Shown here one piece after another: positions 43,574-54,200 of a stretch of DNA of 64,000 bases. Numbering within the stretch: the first letter of the stretch is position 1; every line of letters starts with the position of its first letter. The DNA comes from Solibacillus daqui (lineage in GTDB: Bacteria > Bacillota > Bacilli > Bacillales_A > Planococcaceae), in the NCBI RefSeq assembly GCF_028747805.1, contig NZ_CP114887.1, positions 3,204,001 to 3,268,000 of the forward strand, read 5' to 3'. A program made the position numbers and the translations under genes. The notes under the pieces are model-generated. The model searched no databases. It was not told the origin of the DNA and worked only from the letters and a program-made list of their open reading frames with translations.

Positions 43574-46309
43574 CTATCTACCATCACCGCAACATGGGCA
43601 TACAACAAACCAACGTTGTTGATGGCTCACTTGTAAGTGATAATTTAAAGCGTGCTTTACTATTAAATGCTCACGGTTTTGGCGGCAATGTACTTTCACC
43701 CAAAATTCGCGACAGCTTTTACAAGTAAAATGATATTTCGGATATCCACCCACTGTTACTAGTTGACGCACGGATATATCAACTTGTTCCCCACAGCTCC
43801 AGCACGTATGATAAGCCTTAAACTGATATTCTAAAATCATGCGGAACCAATTTTTAAACACATGAAGCTGCGATGGTAGCATATAAATAGAACCAAATTT
43901 ATGAGCAGTCCTTTGAGATAGTTCCATTTCAAAAAGCTGTTCATTATAAAAGACATGATACGGATTAAACTGATCTTCTAAATTATTTGATACTTGTTCA
44001 TCACAATGTATGACAGCGGAATGAAGTATCGGTAGCATCCACTTGCTATCAATTGCTTGCATTTGACCGTACTTCTCTATAGCTACTCTTTCAACATCCA
44101 TTTTCCATGTTTCAGTCCCTTGGAGGCTGTAGTCACGATATTTTGCATCCAAAATGACTAACCCTTTTGGCGTATTTCGATAAACATAGCGGAATACAAA
44201 ATCTGGAGTTACATATTTGCCATTTTGTAAATCAATTCTCGGCTCATAATATAATTCTATATTCCAATCACCATGTATCAAAACTGTAGAAAACCCCACT
44301 AATAATTGTCCTTTTAACAAATAATTATCTAATATTTCAGTGACAGAACCGTCTTTTAAAGTCCATCTAAGCTGTTGCGTAGCAAGCGCCAATATTTTAT
44401 ATAAAACCCATACTTCATAAATTTGCTCTACTTTGGCCGTTTTAACTAAGTGAGTTGAACCATGAGCAAATAACGATGCCGATAGTTCATAATCAATGGC
44501 CTTAATCGCATTCCAGGCACTACGGTAATTTGGTTCATGTAAAAATAATGGTGTAGGATAACTTTTTAACCGTTTCGTTAATGTTACGTTTTTAAATAAC
44601 GATATATTTAAGCAATCATCGATAGTTTCTTTTAGAAGCTCATAACCTTTAACTTGCTGCTGAGCATGCTTTTTTCTTTTCTCCAGCTCGATTAATTGGT
44701 GTAACTGATTTAAACGCATTTCAGCTTCTTCCATTTTTTCAGCCGCACCTAACTCAGTAATTTTCAGTGGTAGCTTTTCATTTAAAAACTCCTGTAAGTC
44801 TGGTCGCATCGATGATACCGTTACTTGCTCTCCTTCAACCATTACCTCTGTTATACGTTGAAACTGAAAAGCGTAATTATTAAAATCCTCATTATACGGA
44901 TTAATCCATGATACTGGATCAGAGCCATTTGGAATAGGTATTACATATCCTTTTATAACAATCGTTGTTGGCAATTCACGAAGCAATCTTTCATGGTGGA
45001 ATGCCTCATACATTAACGCATGAGAATGTACATGAGAAGAATTTAAACTAATTGTACCAAAGTAGCTGTTAAAATAGCTCTGTATAAATTGTCCATTATT
45101 AGCTACCCAACTATAAGAGAGTGTTCTGAATTTCTCACTTCTATTATCATACGAGAAATTTAATACAATTCCGTCCTTAGATTGCTCATGCTTAAATGCC
45201 GGTACCTCTGAACAGTGAATCATTAATTCTACAAATCTAAGCCCAAAATTCGGGAGATTTCGCATAGAATAGTCTGCTATTGAATTGACGTATTCTCTAA
45301 CATCCATTTCCATACTTGAATACTCATCTACTTCTTTTTGGAGTAAATGCCTAATTTTATTAGCTTTTTCTACATCCGCTAAATTTGTAATTGATCCTAA
45401 TATTCTTTGCAAATATAAATCACTATTATTAAAAAGATATTGTTGCTCATTTTCAATTTGGCGAAGATCCCCAGCTAATACTTGTTGTTTCGTATAATTG
45501 CTTAAATCAATTAATAGCTGCTTCATTAATTCATTTTCATATGTCACCGTCGTTTCCTTCATAACCCGATGCCGATACGTTGGTTGACCAGGTGACATAT
45601 ATTCTTCAAGTTCAGCTCGTAAATCAAAGCGGCTCGTTTCTGATTTTTTTTTCTTAACAGAAGCTAGTTTCAAAATTTTATGAGGCTGTGCATTTATATT
45701 TTTAATTGCTTGGTGTAACTTTGTTATTTGAAGCTTAAGCTGCATATAAGTTTGTCTTTGACGAATTGCTATTTGAGCAGGATTTTTTTCATCTCTTACT
45801 AGCTCTTCACGAATACGATAAAGATCGGCAATCATTTCTTCATAATCACTTATTTTCAATGCCGATGGAACAAAATGAATATGAATCTTTTTGATTAATT
45901 GATTGTCACGGATAACAGAAACTGCTATTGTACCTGCATTCATAATACCTATTGTAATTTGTTTATTTTCAAATTGGTAATACCTCCCCTTTTTATTTAG
46001 TGAGAATGTGGTTTGCTGATACCATATATTATTTTCTTTATCATAAGTTAACAGTAAATCCTTTTCTCCATCTACTTCATGAATAATAACCTTATCCGTT
46101 GGTAAAAGCGATTCATCAAAACTTAATGCTACCTGTCTTAATCTATCGCCTTGAGCTTCACGATAATGAGTCGGGATGACCCATTCATCTTCTTTTTTAG
46201 GCTGTATTTCCGAACCAACATCAATCTTTTTAATTGGTAACATCCCGAATTCATTTGGTCGTTGTTTATGATCATAGTCCAACGCTACCATTAATAACCT
46301 AGCTTTCAT
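43574..46309 (-). CDS. DUF2357 PD-(D/E)XK nuclease, McrC-like partner
   Basis: 911 residues, last gene of the operon. A DUF2357 region with coiled stretches (about 180-260, 560-600) leads to a PD-(D/E)XK core: TPDF with Asp about 703 and I-L-D-A-K with Lys about 723. A C-terminal zinc module follows (C-W-S-C about 837, C-K-S-C, and a final C-P-C-C). McrC-type nucleases work with a McrB-like GTPase/ATPase; that partner is encoded 6 nt upstream. The pair would recognise and cut invading or modified DNA. Family and partner assignment are good; the trigger is unknown. Confidence 0.8.
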   Translation of the reverse strand: MKARLLMVALDYDHKQRPNEFGMLPIKKIDVGSEIQPKKEDEWVIPTHYREAQGDRLRQVALSFDESLLPTDKVIIHEVDGEKDLLLTYDKENNIWYQQTTFSLNKKGRYYQFENKQITIGIMNAGTIAVSVIRDNQLIKKIHIHFVPSALKISDYEEMIADLYRIREELVRDEKNPAQIAIRQRQTYMQLKLQITKLHQAIKNINAQPHKILKLASVKKKKSETSRFDLRAELEEYMSPGQPTYRHRVMKETTVTYENELMKQLLIDLSNYTKQQVLAGDLRQIENEQQYLFNNSDLYLQRILGSITNLADVEKANKIRHLLQKEVDEYSSMEMDVREYVNSIADYSMRNLPNFGLRFVELMIHCSEVPAFKHEQSKDGIVLNFSYDNRSEKFRTLSYSWVANNGQFIQSYFNSYFGTISLNSSHVHSHALMYEAFHHERLLRELPTTIVIKGYVIPIPNGSDPVSWINPYNEDFNNYAFQFQRITEVMVEGEQVTVSSMRPDLQEFLNEKLPLKITELGAAEKMEEAEMRLNQLHQLIELEKRKKHAQQQVKGYELLKETIDDCLNISLFKNVTLTKRLKSYPTPLFLHEPNYRSAWNAIKAIDYELSASLFAHGSTHLVKTAKVEQIYEVWVLYKILALATQQLRWTLKDGSVTEILDNYLLKGQLLVGFSTVLIHGDWNIELYYEPRIDLQNGKYVTPDFVFRYVYRNTPKGLVILDAKYRDYSLQGTETWKMDVERVAIEKYGQMQAIDSKWMLPILHSAVIHCDEQVSNNLEDQFNPYHVFYNEQLFEMELSQRTAHKFGSIYMLPSQLHVFKNWFRMILEYQFKAYHTCWSCGEQVDISVRQLVTVGGYPKYHFTCKSCREFWVKVHCRQNREHLIVKHALNYHLQVSHQQRWFVVCPCCGDGR

Positions 46310-46315
46310 ATACTA

Positions 46316-48193
46316 TCAGCTCCAATACGATAAAAGACTAGTTTCTTTCATTCGGGATTGCATGTGTTCTAGCTTTTTAAATGCTTGGCTATCTTCACCT
46401 AACTCTGATTTAATTTGTTCTATCAGTCCTCGTATTTGTGCATCCTCAAACGTATTATGAATACGTGGGAAAAACTTCATTACAACTAAATCATCAAGCT
46501 GCTGCTTCGTTTTTATCTCGAAATCATGTGCAGCATTATAATATTGATGCACATGCTTTTCCACGCGGTCATTATAGGTAATATTGAGATTCGTTAATTC
46601 TTGTTGAATTTTATTCAATCCAGAACGAAGTGCCGAAGATATATTTTTTGTTGATTCAGATGAAAATGCAGCTGGTTGAAGAGGATAACGTCCAATCGTT
46701 TTTTGACTATCAATAATTTCCTTTTTGCTTTGCTTCATCACAGGGATAATAAGACTACGGTCAACAATTTTTGGACTGATTGCTTGTACAGCACCATCCA
46801 CATTCATCGTTCCTATAATTCTTATATTTGATGGAATCTCAAGCTGAGGCAAATATCGCTGCATATTTGTATAACGTGAAGCCATTTCAAAGTGCATCAT
46901 CGAATCAATATCCCCATCAGCTATCGCTTCTTCAATAGACTTATTACTTTTTAAAACTTTTTGTATGAACCATCGAATTTCCGAGAGGTTTTGTTCGTAC
47001 TCGAAATCACTATAAAGGCGTAACCTTTCATCTGGAACTTCACGAATACTTAAAATATCTGCTAAGTAATATTCTATTTGGGCTAAATTCATTTCATCTA
47101 AACAAATAAAATATAACTTATCCGGATTATTTTTAGCTTTAATCAGGCAATCTAAAAAAGGTGTTGATACGAACAGTTTACGAATAGGATTGTAGAAACC
47201 AAGTAAATCTTGTTTATCTGTCCAGCTTGGTTGTACAGGAATAATTTCATAATTTGCATCAATCACATCAGCAAGTTGTTTTATAATTGTTGTTTTCCCT
47301 GTGCCAGAAGGTCCCATTAGCACAATCATTTGTCCCGTTGTTAACGACAGCAATAATTGACGTAAAAAACGACTCTCGTAATAATAACCACGCAATGCCA
47401 ACTGTTCCTGAACAAGTTTAATTAGTTCACTCTGTTTATTTGGTAAATCAAATTTAGGTAACTCACTTTTTCTATCTTCAATTTTTATTGACTCTATTGA
47501 AAAACCAAGTTCATTCAGTTTGGCAATTTTTTTATTTACTTTTTTAGACTCTTGTAATACTTCCTCTTCTTTTTGCAGATGTTCTTCTTGTTTTTTATTT
47601 AAATTATCTTCTTCGGCTTCTAGTTTTTTAAATTGGATTTCTAATTTTTTATTTTCTTGTTCTGTTAACTTTTTTATAGATTCACGCTCTTGTACAGCAA
47701 CATTTCGAACAATATTTGTTAACTCATCAAATTCTCTATTTGAACGGTCATAATAAGCTGGTCTCGTCAATGCAACAATAGGTAAATCCATTCCCGTTTT
47801 CTCAATCAAACTAAGTATCTCGTCAGAGTTTTCCGAAACTAAAACATCTATATGAGTTGTAGAAAAGATTTTACCTTCTTTTATTTTACTTTCATTACTT
47901 AATTTAACTTTCGCGATAACAAGTGTGCCATCTTCTAACCTTTTTGCTCCTGACGGTAAAGAACAATAAACACCGTTATTTAAGCTTATATCTATAAAAA
48001 TATGCACGTCTAAACTCATCGTAGTATAAGGATTTATGAGCTTTTCAATAAAGTAAAAAGGTTTTTCATCTACTGGATTCCTAATATACCCCATTACCCA
48101 AAATGACTCTAAATTCATTGTCTTTAGTACATATTGTTGTTTTCTATCAAGAGTCAAATCCATAAATTGTTGCATAGTTAACTTTTCTTGCAC
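46316..48193 (-). CDS. McrB-like AAA+ ATPase/GTPase
   Basis: 625 residues. The N-terminal part (1-160) is an unassigned recognition-type domain, followed by a charged coiled coil (about 165-230) and a AAA_5 (dynein/MoxR/McrB-like) module: Walker A GPSGTGKTT (about 294), Walker B F-I-C-L-D-E-M-N-L-A-Q (about 366), sensor I-R-I-I-G-T-M-N-V-D-G, and the arginine finger in I-V-D-R-S. The G-T-M-N sensor is typical of the McrB group. It would form the motor of a McrBC-like complex with the DUF2357 nuclease encoded 6 nt downstream. Confidence 0.82.
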   Translation of the reverse strand: MQEKLTMQQFMDLTLDRKQQYVLKTMNLESFWVMGYIRNPVDEKPFYFIEKLINPYTTMSLDVHIFIDISLNNGVYCSLPSGAKRLEDGTLVIAKVKLSNESKIKEGKIFSTTHIDVLVSENSDEILSLIEKTGMDLPIVALTRPAYYDRSNREFDELTNIVRNVAVQERESIKKLTEQENKKLEIQFKKLEAEEDNLNKKQEEHLQKEEEVLQESKKVNKKIAKLNELGFSIESIKIEDRKSELPKFDLPNKQSELIKLVQEQLALRGYYYESRFLRQLLLSLTTGQMIVLMGPSGTGKTTIIKQLADVIDANYEIIPVQPSWTDKQDLLGFYNPIRKLFVSTPFLDCLIKAKNNPDKLYFICLDEMNLAQIEYYLADILSIREVPDERLRLYSDFEYEQNLSEIRWFIQKVLKSNKSIEEAIADGDIDSMMHFEMASRYTNMQRYLPQLEIPSNIRIIGTMNVDGAVQAISPKIVDRSLIIPVMKQSKKEIIDSQKTIGRYPLQPAAFSSESTKNISSALRSGLNKIQQELTNLNITYNDRVEKHVHQYYNAAHDFEIKTKQQLDDLVVMKFFPRIHNTFEDAQIRGLIEQIKSELGEDSQAFKKLEHMQSRMKETSLLSYWS

Positions 48194-48252
48194 TTTAATT
48201 CCTCCATCAATAAGTGACTATAAAATAAAATTTATTTTAAATAATACACTTG

Positions 48253-50241
48253 TTATTTAATTTCCACTTCTACATCCCATGTATCAGCAGTAAAACCAGC
48301 ATCAATATACAGTTTCTTACAAGTCGTATATATACTCTTTGCACTAAAATTCACTTCTACATAATGGCCATTTGGTAGTTGCTTGACGCTACGCATATCT
48401 GGATTCTTTTCAACTGAAATTAACAATGATCTTGTATTCAAAAGCTCCTGATAATAGGCAGGGTTGTTTTTGTAAATGTACATCATAGTTTGTTCTAAAA
48501 CTTCTCTCCAAACTTTCACCTTAATAGTCTCGTCGCCAATGAACAACAAGCGCGGTGAACTGCCAGTCACATCATTATCTTTAATACTAGCTACTCCAAA
48601 ATAAGGCCAAACAAAAATGAATTTTTCAAATAATCTTTCCGTTCTTTCGATTATTGCCTGCTCGTTCCAAGAGTTATATTTAACAATATCCTTATTCAAT
48701 TCAAAATTGCTCTTACTATAATATTTTTTCTTTGTTGAAAAAGATTCATTCGACAACTCTGAATTGTATCCACTCAGTGTTAAATTCCCAATAACATGAA
48801 GATATTTTGCATGAACCTCTTCATATTCACTTCCCAATTCCTCTTTCCAAAATTCAGTTAAAGTTTGCGGCATAATATGTTCAATAGTTGCCTTCGTTAA
48901 ATCGACCTTCTCTTTATGACCATAACTTTCTTCAAGAACACTTAAAATAAACTTACATTTTTCTCTCTTGTCTCCGCCCCCATACAACGATGAATGCTTT
49001 AATTCATGAAGAACTTCTGCATCCTTCGGGTAGCCTCTCACTTGTAAAAATGCTTTTAGTTCTTGAATAGAGTCTTCTTCACTATAAGGCTTTAGTTGGT
49101 TATATAATGAACCAAACATTTTGTTTAATGGTTTAGATTCAATATTGCACACATATCTTCTAACTATGAAATTATCTATAATGGATAAAATTTCAATAAA
49201 TTGCTCCAATGAGTACTTCTTAAAATCAAAATCACGATAAATATATAACAAAAATGGAAATGCTGTACGAGCTTCAAACTGATGAATCCTTTTTAAGTAA
49301 TATCTAATCTTTTCATTAGTTTCTTTTTCTGGGTGTAGTAACTTATCATAATATGTCGCAAATATAGCTAACTCTTTTAAGTAGTCAATTACATTCATTT
49401 TGTCCGCTTGCTGCTTTAGCTTTACATAGACATCCTTCTTTTTAACATTTAAATTTACACCTATTAAAAAATGTCTAATAAACTCAGTTAACGAGTCACC
49501 AAGATTCGTTTGCATCGGTAACCAGTAACCTGTATACATTTCTTCTTGCTCTGAAGGATCGATGCGCATAAATAAGTAGTTTCTTATTAAATCTGCTTCC
49601 GTTAAGGGTTGTCCTTTGGCATTTAAACTTTCAAATACTAAATAAGGATTATCATCAGGTGAAAGTACAATACTTACAATTGATAAATTTTGTAGAATCC
49701 CATTTTTTAATTGCTCTATATCAAGAGTTATATCATTCAATTTATTTTTAAAATAGTTATAGCACTTTACAAGACCGCTCTCTGCATCAGCATCTGTTAT
49801 TTCCCTCTTTATAATTCTTTTAAATATTTCTTTATCAACTTGGGTTGGTAGTAACTTGAAATATTCTTCACCCTTTTTAAAACGGTTCACAAGCATCGTT
49901 TCATTAATCTCAGCCGATAATTCGACTATTTCTTCTTCTTCAGCTATATCTCTTACAGCACTCAATAATATAAGCAAAGTAGTTAATCTTTGTTGCCCAT
50001 CAATAACCAAAAATTGCTGCACTCCGGTTGGATTAGCATTCACAGGAATAGATACAATAGAGCCAATAAAATGATTATCATACTGCTGTTCTTCCTCAAC
50101 TAGCTCCATTAAATCTTCCCATAATGTCAACCATTGTTTTTGATCCCAACTATATGTACGTTGAAACATCGGAATTATATATTGTTTCGAGCCTTCAATT
50201 ATTTCTTGTAAATTTGTTTCATTGGCTTTCAATAAAATCAC
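48253..50241 (-). CDS. GmrSD-like DUF262 + DUF1524 (HNH) protein
   Basis: 662 residues. The N-terminal DUF262 domain has the Y-I-I-P-M-F-Q-R-x-Y-x-W start (about 21-33) and the nucleotide-hydrolysis signature D-G-Q-Q-R (about 81). The DUF1524 HNH-like domain carries T-I-E-H-I-M-P-Q (about 456) and H-V-I-G-N-L-T-L. The last 110 residues are an extra small domain seen on some GmrSD homologues. GmrSD enzymes are type IV restriction systems that use NTP to cut glucosylated or otherwise modified phage DNA. 134 nt separate it from the immunity gene upstream, so it may have its own start of transcription. Confidence 0.85.
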   Translation of the reverse strand: MILLKANETNLQEIIEGSKQYIIPMFQRTYSWDQKQWLTLWEDLMELVEEEQQYDNHFIGSIVSIPVNANPTGVQQFLVIDGQQRLTTLLILLSAVRDIAEEEEIVELSAEINETMLVNRFKKGEEYFKLLPTQVDKEIFKRIIKREITDADAESGLVKCYNYFKNKLNDITLDIEQLKNGILQNLSIVSIVLSPDDNPYLVFESLNAKGQPLTEADLIRNYLFMRIDPSEQEEMYTGYWLPMQTNLGDSLTEFIRHFLIGVNLNVKKKDVYVKLKQQADKMNVIDYLKELAIFATYYDKLLHPEKETNEKIRYYLKRIHQFEARTAFPFLLYIYRDFDFKKYSLEQFIEILSIIDNFIVRRYVCNIESKPLNKMFGSLYNQLKPYSEEDSIQELKAFLQVRGYPKDAEVLHELKHSSLYGGGDKREKCKFILSVLEESYGHKEKVDLTKATIEHIMPQTLTEFWKEELGSEYEEVHAKYLHVIGNLTLSGYNSELSNESFSTKKKYYSKSNFELNKDIVKYNSWNEQAIIERTERLFEKFIFVWPYFGVASIKDNDVTGSSPRLLFIGDETIKVKVWREVLEQTMMYIYKNNPAYYQELLNTRSLLISVEKNPDMRSVKQLPNGHYVEVNFSAKSIYTTCKKLYIDAGFTADTWDVEVEIK

Positions 50242-50375
50242 TCCAAGTCTTACAATTATATTTTCTTAAATTTACTTACAAACTAAGCTAAATAAGACCA
50301 CTTTTATTTTACCACATTTTTACATACAATGATAAAAGCAGCAGATGGAATATGCCACCTCCTGCTTTAAATAGA

Positions 50376-50762
50376 TTAAATTAAACTTAAAATATACTCC
50401 GCTGTAGAACTCAATAAATTTTTAAAATCACCATTTTTAAATTCATATACATTGTCATTTTCATCAACAACAATTAAAATCCCATCAATACCCAAATTTT
50501 GAATAACGATAAATTGATCTAACTCACCTTTTGCTAATTCACGTTCCTTTAACGTTGATTCTACAACATTTAAATAGCCTTTTAACCCTAAACCAAAAAT
50601 TTCATCAGAACCAATATCTATACTGCCAAATTCAGATAAAACCTCTCTATATGTTGCTGGAATTTTCATTCCTAATTGTTGTTCAGCAGCATCAATTTCT
50701 TCAGCATTAACACCTTTATAAATATCTGCATCGCTTTTTTTTATTTCATCGATAAATGACAT
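50376..50762 (-). CDS. SMI1/KNR4 (SUKH-1) family immunity protein
   Basis: 128 residues, acidic. The pattern is A-E-E-Q-L-G-M-K-I-P-A-T-Y-R-E-V-L-S-E-F-G-S-I-D and L-G-L-K-G-Y-L-N-V-V-E-S-T, i.e. the SUKH-1 fold. Such proteins bind and block nuclease toxins of polymorphic toxin systems. It starts on the last base of the LHH nuclease gene stop region (1-nt overlap), so the two are translated together and are best read as toxin and antidote. Confidence 0.85.
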   Translation of the reverse strand: MSFIDEIKKSDADIYKGVNAEEIDAAEQQLGMKIPATYREVLSEFGSIDIGSDEIFGLGLKGYLNVVESTLKERELAKGELDQFIVIQNLGIDGILIVVDENDNVYEFKNGDFKNLLSSTAEYILSLI

Positions 50763-51298
50763 TATTCATTCCCTCTTTCTGCAAGGAGTTGCTCAGCACG
50801 TGCTTTCCAATGCTGTTCTCTCTCTTTTTTAAATTCATTTCGATCTATTTCAGATTCTACTTTTTTATCATGTAAAACCCCATCTTGAACAGGCCCTCTA
50901 TGTTCTTGCCAAGTTAATTCAGCTAATGGAGCATCACTTTTTTGACCAATATGGTGTAACTCTAATGCATCACCATCAACAATCGGCGGTCTTCCTTTTT
51001 GCATTCGTTCTAAGTTTGTCAGTCCTTTTTCATCTACAGTATCTAAATCAATATCCTTCTTCACTAAACAAGGGCGATCATTGACTTCCTTTTCTTCTAA
51101 ATTTGCGTTAGTATAAATATCTATTTCCTCCATAGAAACATCATTTAAACTATCTTCTAAAGAACGGTACTCTTTAAACGGTGGCTCTGAATCATCTGTA
51201 TATAAAGGTTTATCCAGCTTGTCTAACAATTCTTTATCGATTGCGATAATCCCTTTGTCCTCGACAGGTACTTCGATAAGTTTCATTATTTCGTTCAT
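50762..51298 (-). CDS. LHH-type HNH/endonuclease VII toxin domain protein
   Basis: 178 residues. Residues 1-75 are acidic and unassigned. From about 85 it shows the LHH nuclease domain: N-L-E-R-M-Q-K-G-R-P-P-I-V-D-G-D, A-L-E-L-H-H-I-G-Q (the L-H-H motif, about 117) and W-Q-E-H-R-G, ending in a basic helical tail. These domains usually sit at the C-terminus of secreted polymorphic toxins (LXG, RHS). Here it stands alone without a secretion leader, ATGA-overlapped with the HerA-like ATPase gene upstream and followed by its likely immunity gene. It may therefore be an intracellular effector or a cargo of the ATPase. Confidence 0.85.
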   Translation of the reverse strand: MNEIMKLIEVPVEDKGIIAIDKELLDKLDKPLYTDDSEPPFKEYRSLEDSLNDVSMEEIDIYTNANLEEKEVNDRPCLVKKDIDLDTVDEKGLTNLERMQKGRPPIVDGDALELHHIGQKSDAPLAELTWQEHRGPVQDGVLHDKKVESEIDRNEFKKEREQHWKARAEQLLAERGNE

Positions 51299-54200
51299 CG
51301 TATTTTCCCTCCCCTTACAGCCTCAATCCAAGTCTTATATACCTCAAAGTGTTTAACACTCTCATTTGCAGTGGATTTTAATAAGCATTGTGAAATAGCA
51401 AGCTTCATTTCAGAATTCAAACCCGTTGTATTTTGAGAAATATGTTCATTTAACTTCAAATTTATCGATTCGATTTCTGAACTAGAAGTAAGTAAATGTT
51501 TTAAATGATTTTTTTCACTTAACAATTCACAAACCACTTCCGCTAAGACGTCGAAATGAGTTTTATCTAATAAATATGTTTGATATTCTTTGTCAGTAAT
51601 ATATAAAGTTAACTGTTTCTTTAGCTTTGTAGATAAAACAAGTCGTTCTACAGATTCCATTAATTCATTTTCTGTTAATAAATTTGCTTTTCTAACTCTA
51701 CCTTGTAGTAAGTATTCAAGGATTGCTGACTTTTGAGCCTTACCGTCTACTGGAATACGTTCTGTGTCTGAATACTCATACTTATATTCCTTACCGCTGA
51801 AGCGATTAATCCCACACAATACTGGTTCCAACCAATCATTTTGATAAACAGCTGCAACCCCTTTAGGTAACTTAATAATCTCTTCTAGCTGTTTATCATT
51901 TAATCCAGCTGCTTTACCAACTAATCTTCTGTCCATTTCATCTGGCAATCGCAATATAATCTTTGTGTTCGTATTACGAATAGCTGACATATCTAACATA
52001 CTAGGAGATTGATCTACAATAATAAATCCTTCTCCATAAGTTCGCATTTCAGCTATTGCATTAGATAGCATTTCTACCGATTTCCCAATTAAATTTGAGC
52101 CTTCAGCTGATTGTTCAGTTGAAGTTCTTTTCAAAATGTTATGTGCTTCTTCTAAAACTGTAACATGCTTTATAGGAGTATTTAAATCTTCTACATTTGC
52201 CATGCGATGCTCATTTAATCGCATAACTAATATTCCCATTATTAAAGACTTAGTTTCAGAAGATCCCACTCTGCTCAAATCTACTATTACGTTAGAATCG
52301 AAAAGTAAATTATTATCAAGTTCTTCATTACAGAAAATTTGTCCATTTATACCGTTAGTTAGAGATTTCACTCTCGTTACTAGTGACCCAATATAATTGC
52401 CTTTTGTTTCGCTATCGTAAGCAGTTTGATTGATCACAATTTCTAAACTATTCAACAAGTCTTTAAAGGTTGGATATAATTCCACTTCACCTTCTAAATA
52501 TGTTGAAGAATCTAAATCCCAACCACATGTTTCATAACAATGTATAATAGCTTCTTTCAAAATGGCTGGCATTGCTGCATACATTGGCCAACACACATTA
52601 AAAATTTCAACTAAACGATCTATATGTTCTAAAACATGTGTGTCTTCTGGAAATTTAAACGGATTAATTTTTAGCAACATATTCTTTTTAGGATTTGTTC
52701 CAAATACATTAACATTAGGATCTGTTCCAAAAATATGTTTATATTCTCCTTTGGCTGGTTCAATAACTAAAAATTTAACCCCTTGCATTTCTAATTGGCT
52801 TAGTAGTTCATAAATTGTATTCGACTTTCCGGAACCTGTTGATCCGGTAATTAACGTATGCATACTTAAACTTTGTAAATCTAGTTTTACTCGGCTTGAA
52901 GTAGTCTTTCCGAAATTATATACAGCACCAAGATTAATAAAACGAGTACCTTCTTGTGTATAGCTAACTACTTCAGGTGCAAATTCAACATGCTCAATTA
53001 CTGGAAACCCACTTACAGATTTTCTTGGTAAACTCATATGAATTGCTAACTCTTTGCCACTTACTAAAGAAGTAGGTAAAATCGGCAACTGTATGCCATT
53101 ATTTTGATAGTTAAACGTTGGATGCATAAAGTTTTGAATATACTTGTTTATTTCATACGAATTTCGGTCATTATTTGTCCAGCTCGAAATTGTAGACACT
53201 TCTAAACCTGTATTTTCACCTTGCATTAAAGATTTATAAGTGGCAGCTGCTATATCTGCTGCATATGGTGTCTCCGAAATAAAATATGCTGCACATTCCC
53301 ACATTCCTAAACTTTCACACTCTTGTAATCTATCTAATTGCATATCAATTCGATGTAAATAATTTTGCAAAGTTTTATTTTGAGTTGTTAATTGAATTGA
53401 TTCCGTATTTCCTCTACTAAAACCTGTGGCATCAGACTGACTTTCATTTGTTGTTGAGGTTTTTCCTACTGAAGAACCTGTAGTACTTGCAGTACTAGCA
53501 TTTTCACTAGTAGATGAACCCTCTGTATCGGACACAGTAGCATGTGTAAAGGCCGCAATCATTCCACCAACAGCCCCTCCGACAGCTCCACCAACAAGCG
53601 TTCCTACTCCTGGTACTACACTACCAATAACCGCACCAGCAGCAGCCAAACCTCCGGCAGTCACTTTACCTACACTACTTCCTAAAGTATTTTTTGATAG
53701 CGCAGACGAGGTATTATAAGTCTGAGTTTTACCTTCCGTATCGGTTACAGATTCATTAGTTGTATTTGTTACTCCTTCACTAGTACCTGTTGTATATGTT
53801 TTAGTTTCACTTATTGAGTCATTTACACCGTACGATACTTGAGAACTAGCCATTGGCGCTAACATAGAAAAAATATTTTCATATTGATTTCGAACATTTA
53901 TTAATTCTAGACGATTTACAGGATTAGCCAATATTACACCTGTAAATACTTCTCCTTGCATTGTTAAAGCTAATTTTTCTAATCCTTGAATAAAAGACTT
54001 ATTCATTTTTAATTGTTCATCTTTATAATTTGCCACGCCCGTTACAATAGATACCGCATTAGAATTATTTTGATTAAACAAGTCTTCTATTTTGTCTTTT
54101 GTTACATTTTCAGTTTTAATTCCAGGGAAATGTCCATTCATTGCATTTTTTAGCGTATCAAATGAAGTTTTTGTACTGTTATTTTCATTTAATGATCGAA

